The position numbers and the translations under genes were made by a program. Below, piece after piece: positions 55,257 to 60,158 of a DNA stretch of 60,158 nucleotides. The number at the start of each line of letters is the position of its first letter. Position 1 is the first letter of the stretch. The stretch is taken from NCBI GenBank assembly GCA_029560875.1, contig JAKQKB010000214.1, forward strand, positions 1-60,158, written 5' to 3'. Under the pieces are notes generated by a model. It made no database searches. It saw only the letters and a program-made list of their open reading frames with translations, and was not told the DNA's origin. Source of the DNA: Bacteroidota bacterium. GTDB lineage: Bacteria; Bacteroidota; Bacteroidia; Bacteroidales; Tenuifilaceae.

Positions 55257-56658
55257 ACTGGTAAACAACCTCGATTGGACTACAATATTCATTTATATCC
55301 TTTTGGTATTAATGGGTTGGATGAATATTTACGCTGCCGTTTATAGCGAGGAGCATAGTAGCATTCTTGACTTTAGCCAACGTTATGGAAAACAGCTGAT
55401 TTGGATTCTGTTTGCGTTCATAATAGCCACTGTGATAATGCTGAGCGATACGCGGTTGTACATGGTTTTCTCATACATAATTTATGGATTGGTAATTGCA
55501 TTACTTCTCGGGACATTGGTGTTGGGGAAAACGGTTAATGCATCAAAATCATGGCTACAGATAGGCTCGTTTGGCTTACAACCTGCTGAGTTTGCCAAAT
55601 TCGCTACTGCGCTTGCCCTTGCTAAACTGATGGGACCTTACGGTTTTAAACTTAACAATATACGGTCCTACTTAATGGTTTTTGTATTGATAGCAGTTCC
55701 AGCAGGGATTATATTATTGCAAAATGATACGGGCTCGGCGCTAGTTTTTGGGGCGTTTATCTTCATTCTATACCGTGAAGGTTTACCTGGTTGGATTTTA
55801 GCCTTTTTGATTTTTGTAGTATTATTATTTATAGTAACGCTTATATACAACCCAGTATCCATTGTTATTTTTCTATACATACTCACTTTAGTAATTTTTA
55901 TACTTCAAACAAGAAAGTATAAGGATTCATTCCGATTGACTTTTGGATTAGTTGGAATGGGTTTGTTAATGTACCTTGTTTCAGAACTATTTGATTACAA
56001 AATTCCAACTCCATACTATTTCTTTATTCCTGTCATTATTGGGATTGTAATTGCTTTTGTATATGGTTTGGCAAATCGTTTTAGGCAGGCATACATTTGG
56101 GCTGCATTTTTAACTGTAGCAATTGCTATGTCGTTATCTGTCGATTATGTTTTTCATAACGTACTAGATGTTCATCATCAAAAACGTATAAACGATTTGT
56201 TAGGGATTGAGTCAGACCCACTTGGCTGGGGCTATAACGTTAACCAATCAAAAATTGCGATTGGTTCGGGTGGTTTCTTAGGTAAAGGCTACCTTGCAGG
56301 CACTCAAACCAAGTATAACTTTGTTCCAGAGCAAAGTACCGATTTTATTTTCTGTACGGTTGGTGAGGAGTGGGGATTTTTGGGTTCAACTGCTGTCTTA
56401 GGGCTATTTCTTTACCTTTTGCTCAGATTAATTCGGATTGCGGAACGCCAACGTGAGGGTTTTGCTAGGGTTTACGGTTATGGCGTAGTGTCGGTTTTGT
56501 TCTTCCATATTGTTGTAAATGTGGGAATGACGGTGGGTGTATTCCCTGTTATTGGAATTCCATTACCATTCTTTAGCTATGGAGGCTCCTCGCTTTGGGC
56601 TTTTACAATACTTCTATTTATTCTTCTCAAATTTGATTCCGATAGGTTTGGGCATTAA
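55240..56658 (+). CDS. rodA: RodA-type peptidoglycan glycosyltransferase
   Basis: A SEDS-family glycan polymerase partnered with MrdA. 472 residues with about ten to twelve membrane helices. 'DTGSALVFGAFIF', 'TVGEEWGFLGSTAVLGLF' and 'IPLPFFSYGGSSLW' are the SEDS motifs. It is longer than proteobacterial RodA (about 370), with extra hydrophobic sequence at about 175-290, as in other Bacteroidota. The start is GTG inside mrdA. It shares TTAA at its stop with the convergent gene. Confidence 0.96.
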   Translation: MQKGNKLVNNLDWTTIFIYILLVLMGWMNIYAAVYSEEHSSILDFSQRYGKQLIWILFAFIIATVIMLSDTRLYMVFSYIIYGLVIALLLGTLVLGKTVNASKSWLQIGSFGLQPAEFAKFATALALAKLMGPYGFKLNNIRSYLMVFVLIAVPAGIILLQNDTGSALVFGAFIFILYREGLPGWILAFLIFVVLLFIVTLIYNPVSIVIFLYILTLVIFILQTRKYKDSFRLTFGLVGMGLLMYLVSELFDYKIPTPYYFFIPVIIGIVIAFVYGLANRFRQAYIWAAFLTVAIAMSLSVDYVFHNVLDVHHQKRINDLLGIESDPLGWGYNVNQSKIAIGSGGFLGKGYLAGTQTKYNFVPEQSTDFIFCTVGEEWGFLGSTAVLGLFLYLLLRLIRIAERQREGFARVYGYGVVSVLFFHIVVNVGMTVGVFPVIGIPLPFFSYGGSSLWAFTILLFILLKFDSDRFGH

Positions 56659-57245
56659 CCTAACTGAACGTCAAATTCATTTTCTGAAAGTCCTACTAAA
56701 TCTGCAAAAAGCAGATGAAAATGGGTTTTGAAAAGTTCAATATTTGAATTCAACTGGACAATTGCGTAGTCTGCTTTTCCGGGGAGAGATGAGTGGTTAC
56801 TCATAATTTCCAATGCTCTATGTATTCCCTCTACCGATTTATAGCTGTAAAGTCGGTTGCTTTGAATCATAAATGGCAAAAATCTGCGTACTTCTTGTGG
56901 TAACAAATTGTAGTTTTGCAGCATCTGCATATAAAAAGTTCGGGTGAAGTTTTTTAGTTCTCTGTTCGAGTAGCGCTCCCATTCATTTGCCAGAATATAG
57001 TCGAAAAGAACATCGGTAACAACCCCTGAGTATCGTCCTAGTTCTGGTTTCAGTAGTTCGTTGCAAATCTTTGTTGAAGGGTGCGAGTCGGTTAAACTAT
57101 CAATTGCTCTGTGTAATTTTATTCCAAGTTGAACCTTATGGGGGTAATTCTCGAACTTCCGCCCCTTTACATAATCGCCAATAAAGTTGCCAAGCCTAAT
57201 TTCCACATCGCTTCCCGACAAGTAAAGATGAGCAAGAAAATTCAT
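56655..57245 (-). CDS. acpH: Acyl carrier protein phosphodiesterase
   Basis: Removes the 4'-phosphopantetheine arm from acyl carrier protein. 196 residues; 'MNFLAHLYLSGSD', 'GNFIGDYVKG' and 'HRAIDSLTDSHP' are conserved metal/active-site motifs of the DUF479/AcpH family. It is last in the operon with lpxH. Confidence 0.88.
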   Translation of the reverse strand: MNFLAHLYLSGSDVEIRLGNFIGDYVKGRKFENYPHKVQLGIKLHRAIDSLTDSHPSTKICNELLKPELGRYSGVVTDVLFDYILANEWERYSNRELKNFTRTFYMQMLQNYNLLPQEVRRFLPFMIQSNRLYSYKSVEGIHRALEIMSNHSSLPGKADYAIVQLNSNIELFKTHFHLLFADLVGLSENEFDVQLG

Positions 57246-57262
57246 TGAGTAAGTATGCTAGG

Positions 57263-58045
57263 TTATAGTTTTACAGAATCTATAACCTCATCGGACTCGT
57301 TTTGTTTATAACGCATCAACTTAAATGACTCTCCATCCCATACTGAGTAGGTATTGCTAACAAGCCAATCGCCCAGTACAACCAAGTTCGATTGTTTTTC
57401 GAGAGGGTAAATTATTGGCGAATGCCAGTGACCGTATACAAAAAAATCGAAATGCTCTTTCTCCAAAGTCAACCTTGAGAACTTGGTGATTTGCTCATCC
57501 TCTCCTCTGTAATTGTGTGTGATTTCTTTAGAATAACGGCTGCTAACACTCCACTGATTCCCAAACCATAGCGAAAAATTTGGATGCAGCTTAGAAAACA
57601 TCCATTGCAAAGTAGGACTGGTAAAAATTCTTTTTAGTAATTTGTATCCGGCATCGCCAGGGCCAAGTCCATCGCCATGGGCTAGGAGAAATTTTTTACC
57701 GTAAAACTCTTTAATTACTGGCTTGCGATGCACTTCAACTCCAAGTTCTTTTGGGAAATAATCGAACATCCAAACATCGTGGTTTCCTGTAAAGAAGTGC
57801 ACTGGTACACCTTTGTCGGCCAAGCAGGCAATTTTTCCTAAAAAGCGGGTATAACCTTTGGGTACAACCCTCCGGTACTCGAACCAGAAATCAAAAATAT
57901 CGCCTAAAAGATATAGTTCCCCAACATCATCGCTAATGCTATCGAGCCAACTATTAAACAATTTCTCACGAGGAAGACTTTCGCTTAGTGTTGGTAAGCC
58001 TAGGTGCAAATCCGATGCAAAATATATCTTTTTCTTGCTGGTCAT
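57263..58045 (-). CDS. lpxH: UDP-2,3-diacylglucosamine pyrophosphatase, LpxH type
   Basis: Hydrolyses UDP-2,3-diacylglucosamine to lipid X in lipid A synthesis. 260 residues of the calcineurin-like phosphoesterase fold with 'SDLHLG', 'LLGDIFDFW', 'GNHDVWM', 'LAHGDGLG' and 'GHWHSP', which supply the two-metal site. The extended insertion around 105-190 fits LpxH. One base separates its ATG from the upstream thioredoxin-like gene's stop. Confidence 0.92.
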   Translation of the reverse strand: MTSKKKIYFASDLHLGLPTLSESLPREKLFNSWLDSISDDVGELYLLGDIFDFWFEYRRVVPKGYTRFLGKIACLADKGVPVHFFTGNHDVWMFDYFPKELGVEVHRKPVIKEFYGKKFLLAHGDGLGPGDAGYKLLKRIFTSPTLQWMFSKLHPNFSLWFGNQWSVSSRYSKEITHNYRGEDEQITKFSRLTLEKEHFDFFVYGHWHSPIIYPLEKQSNLVVLGDWLVSNTYSVWDGESFKLMRYKQNESDEVIDSVKL

Positions 58046-58046
58046 A

Positions 58047-59207
58047 CTATTTTAAAGCCTCTGCAAGCGCTTTTTTAAGATTGTTCCCGTAAAGGTTTTT
58101 CCCAATTATGTCTTGGTTTTTTCCAATTAAAAAGTTGGCAGGGATTTGCTGAACGTTATAAAGCATTGCAGCCTGAGAGCCATTTGCATCGCCTTCGCAA
58201 ACACTAATCCAAGGCAAATTAGCCGATTCAACAGCACTTATCCATTCATCACGGTTTGCATCAAGGGCAACCTGATAAATCTCAAAACCTTTACCTTTGT
58301 ACTGTTTGTAAATATCAAGCAGTTCTCTATTGTCCAGAAGGCTATTGGTATTTCCTGTAAGCCAAAAATCTAACAGAACAACCTTGCCTTTTAAACTCGA
58401 TAATTTAACTTTTACACCATTCTTGTTGGGTATATCTAACTCTGGTATTGATATTTCCGACTGCGAAATTAATTGCTGAAGTTGGGTGTTTCTAACCGCT
58501 TTCTCAATCCTATTAATTTCATCAACCATACCTTTAGTGTACTCTGATTCTGGATATAACGCTCTCCATGCCGAAGCAACGGTTTTTAACGTCAGTAAAT
58601 CCTCAGAACTGTTGAACACAAAAAGATTATCGTTATACTTTTGGTAAATAGCCATTACACTGGCTTTCGACATTGGATTTTCTTTAATGAACTTAAGGCT
58701 GAACTCCTTTTGTGCATTCAGTGCTTGTTGAAATTCTGCCTCAAGTTGAGCCTTCTCGGTCTCGCTTTCAGACTTAACGTATTTTGAACTCAACTCGTCA
58801 ACCTTAATTTTTGATTTGGCAAATGCCACTGCTAAAGTTTGGACTTTTGAAGACCCAGCAGAGCCAGTAACGGTGTAATCCAACATTGCGTTTGACTTGA
58901 ATTTTACATCAATTATCTCCCCCTGCTCAGCAAGAAGAGTTATTGCACCATCATTCCGAACACCAACAGTATAGAATGCAGGTTCTGCACCTTGCTTAAC
59001 CTTAAATTTCTTAGTGTTTTCACCTGCCGATATTTTAACAGAATCTAAAATGGTGGTTTTCTTAAAATCCACTCTCGAAAAGTACAGCATACTCCTCTCA
59101 TTCGAAACCACATTAACTTTCACAGTAACTCCATCCTTATTGCTGCACGAGGTGCTAAGAACCATAAAGGCAATAATTACCCCAATAAAACTTGTAAAGC
59201 GACCCAT
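58047..59207 (-). CDS. Thioredoxin-fold lipoprotein (DUF4369) lacking the CxxC
   Basis: A 386-residue lipoprotein with lipobox 'LSTSCSNK' (Cys21), an N-terminal DUF4369 domain (about 25-125), a helical linker (about 130-245), and a C-terminal thioredoxin-like domain (about 250-386). Where the WCxxC motif should stand, the sequence is 'FWLTGNTNSLL': the two cysteines are Asn286 and Ser289. The cis-proline 'QQIPANFLIG' remains. It is therefore unlikely to be a dithiol oxidoreductase. It heads the operon with lpxH and acpH, with one base before lpxH. Confidence 0.9.
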   Translation of the reverse strand: MGRFTSFIGVIIAFMVLSTSCSNKDGVTVKVNVVSNERSMLYFSRVDFKKTTILDSVKISAGENTKKFKVKQGAEPAFYTVGVRNDGAITLLAEQGEIIDVKFKSNAMLDYTVTGSAGSSKVQTLAVAFAKSKIKVDELSSKYVKSESETEKAQLEAEFQQALNAQKEFSLKFIKENPMSKASVMAIYQKYNDNLFVFNSSEDLLTLKTVASAWRALYPESEYTKGMVDEINRIEKAVRNTQLQQLISQSEISIPELDIPNKNGVKVKLSSLKGKVVLLDFWLTGNTNSLLDNRELLDIYKQYKGKGFEIYQVALDANRDEWISAVESANLPWISVCEGDANGSQAAMLYNVQQIPANFLIGKNQDIIGKNLYGNNLKKALAEALK

Positions 59208-59236
59208 AAAATTTTCCGTTTGAGTTTAATGAAAGG

Positions 59237-59266
59237 CAAAATTAACCAATCATTCGTAATTTCAAA
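59237..59266 (-). promoter_or_regulatory. Bacteroidota promoter of the thioredoxin-like/lpxH/acpH operon
   Basis: On the minus strand TTTG (59263-59266), an 18-base spacer and TAATTTTG (59237-59244) match in full. The -33 lies inside a 7-bp dyad ATTTCAA/TTGAAAT (59259-59276), a candidate operator. Confidence 0.7.
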
Positions 59267-59390
59267 CTTTTGAAATAAAGTTTAACTAAGGTACAACCTT
59301 GGTAACTTGAATATAAAAGAGGGAAAGGCGCTATTTAATTTATCACTCATCAACTTATTTGAATTATCTTAGCGTGTAAATTTAGATGTA

Positions 59391-60158
59391 ATGGAACTGT
59401 TCGAAAAACCCAAGGGTTCATATATTAGCTTTTTCAGTAATAAAGTGAAAATGTTTGGTGGAATTAACCTTGCACAGGGAATTCCCGGATTCAATCCACC
59501 AGCCGAACTAATTGATGAACTGAATGTTATATCAAAAACAAACATTCATCAGTATGCGCCCGGTTTGGGTAATTTAAAATTACTTGAGTTGATAGCCCAT
59601 AAATACAATGTAGAAACTGGGAATCTACTAGTTGTGCAAGGTGCTACCGAGGGTTTATCGTTAACTTATACCTATCTGCAAAAGCTTATTGGTAATGATT
59701 TCGCAGTTTTGGCTTTTGACCCTGCTTATGAGAGTTATAGTAAGTTACCCGAGATTTTTGGTCAGCCTTTTATTGAGTTCCCGTTAGCTGATGATGGCTC
59801 ATTCAATACCGAGGCGTTATCAGCAGAGATTATAAACAAAAATGTAAAATTGATTTTTGTGAGTTCGCCCGGAAATCCTTACGGAAAGGTGTTTTCGAAA
59901 GATGAAGTGGATAGTTTGGTTGAACTTTCTGGCAAACTGGGTTTTTACTTGGTCTTCGATACGGTTTACGATGAACTTTACTTTAACGAATCACCTTATA
60001 TTCCTGTAAAGTCATTAAATGAAAGGTTGTTTATTGTGAGCAGTTTTTCCAAATCGCTTTGCATAACTGGATGGCGAATTGGTTATATCATTCACGATAA
60101 ATCTCACGCTGCTGGTTTGCAATCCGTTCACGATTATATTGGCCTATGTGCGCCGTCG
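59391..60158 (+). CDS. PLP-dependent class I/II aminotransferase (partial, 5' part)
   Basis: The frame is open from ATG 59391 to the window edge, giving 256 residues. 'NLAQGIPGFNPPAEL', 'VQGATEGLSLTY', 'VSSPGNPYGKVFSKDE', 'VFDTVYDELYF' and 'SFSKSLCITGWRIGY' are the order of an aminotransferase fold, the last with the PLP-binding Lys. The closest kinds are methionine or kynurenine aminotransferases (YbdL-type), about 385 residues long, so about 130 are missing. Substrate is not decided. Confidence 0.9.
   Translation, partial: MELFEKPKGSYISFFSNKVKMFGGINLAQGIPGFNPPAELIDELNVISKTNIHQYAPGLGNLKLLELIAHKYNVETGNLLVVQGATEGLSLTYTYLQKLIGNDFAVLAFDPAYESYSKLPEIFGQPFIEFPLADDGSFNTEALSAEIINKNVKLIFVSSPGNPYGKVFSKDEVDSLVELSGKLGFYLVFDTVYDELYFNESPYIPVKSLNERLFIVSSFSKSLCITGWRIGYIIHDKSHAAGLQSVHDYIGLCAPS

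Noticed and set aside
1..60158. Search for CRISPR arrays, insertion sequences, attachment sites and phage or toxin-antitoxin genes
   Set aside because: No regularly spaced repeats, transposase, integrase or recombinase frames were seen; the MORN protein resembles a family labelled antitoxin-like but has no toxin partner.

Overview
The window is chromosomal DNA from a Bacteroidota bacterium, most likely from the Bacteroidales/Marinilabiliales side of the phylum. The base composition is AT-rich. Many genes are preceded by the phylum-specific promoter pattern (TTTG at -33, TAnnTTTG at -7) instead of the E. coli -35/-10 hexamers. Gene content also fits: a START-like protein, a long LptF/G permease, RibBA, the purH-mreBCD-mrdA-rodA cluster, DUF4369/thioredoxin lipoproteins, a DUF4349 lipoprotein, and a glycogen operon with a GT3/phosphorylase fusion. 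I see no insertion sequence, phage, CRISPR array or plasmid function; it reads as core genome with some lineage-specific insertions.

Layout. 1-1000: the tail of an unknown gene with its terminator, a tRNA-Met on the minus strand, and a START-like gene. 1.0-8.5 kb: an envelope and vitamin block on the plus strand (LptF/G-type permease, two tandem paralogous glycosyltransferases, a membrane GT2, ribBA, fmt). 8.5-11.3 kb: minus-strand glucosaminidase/LysM, pseudouridine synthase and panB. 11.6-13.6 kb: dnaK, behind a sequence resembling a sigma-54 promoter. 13.7-24.6 kb: a MORN-repeat protein and then a signalling-rich stretch in which the exonuclease VII genes xseA and xseB are separated by two large TPR histidine kinases and followed by a REC-PAS-adenylate cyclase and an unknown polytopic membrane protein. 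24.6-27.1 kb: cytidine deaminase and an aspartase carrying an N-terminal cyclic-nucleotide-binding-like domain. 27.3-31.5 kb: small lipoproteins, an ECF sigma/anti-sigma pair, a Cys-rich small protein, a DUF4349 lipoprotein and an S4 protein. 31.7-36.1 kb: GT2, queG, and minus-strand ribF-ahcY. 36.3-45.5 kb: a four-gene minus-strand glycogen operon (debranching enzyme, GT4 synthase, GH57, GT3-phosphorylase fusion). 45.7-49.0 kb: TlpA-like lipoprotein and rsmA, converging on a MacB-type permease. 49.5-56.7 kb: purH and the rod-shape/elongasome genes mreB, mreC, mreD, mrdA and rodA. 56.7-59.2 kb: a minus-strand operon of a thioredoxin-like lipoprotein lacking its cysteines, lpxH and acpH. 59.4 kb to the end: the first two thirds of a class I/II aminotransferase.

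How the genes work together. The glycogen operon puts synthesis, debranching and phosphorolysis under one promoter. The mre/mrd block builds the cell wall elongation machine. lpxH, acpH and the LptF/G-type permease serve the outer membrane lipid pathway. The most unusual parts are signalling features: a cyclase with a degenerate receiver domain lying 2 kb from an enzyme with a CRP-like sensor domain, two TPR kinases nested between the exonuclease VII subunits, a thioredoxin-fold lipoprotein whose CxxC has become N..S, a GH57 enzyme with a histone-H1-like lysine tail, and several structured regulatory sites. All function assignments come from reading motifs by eye; no database search was possible.
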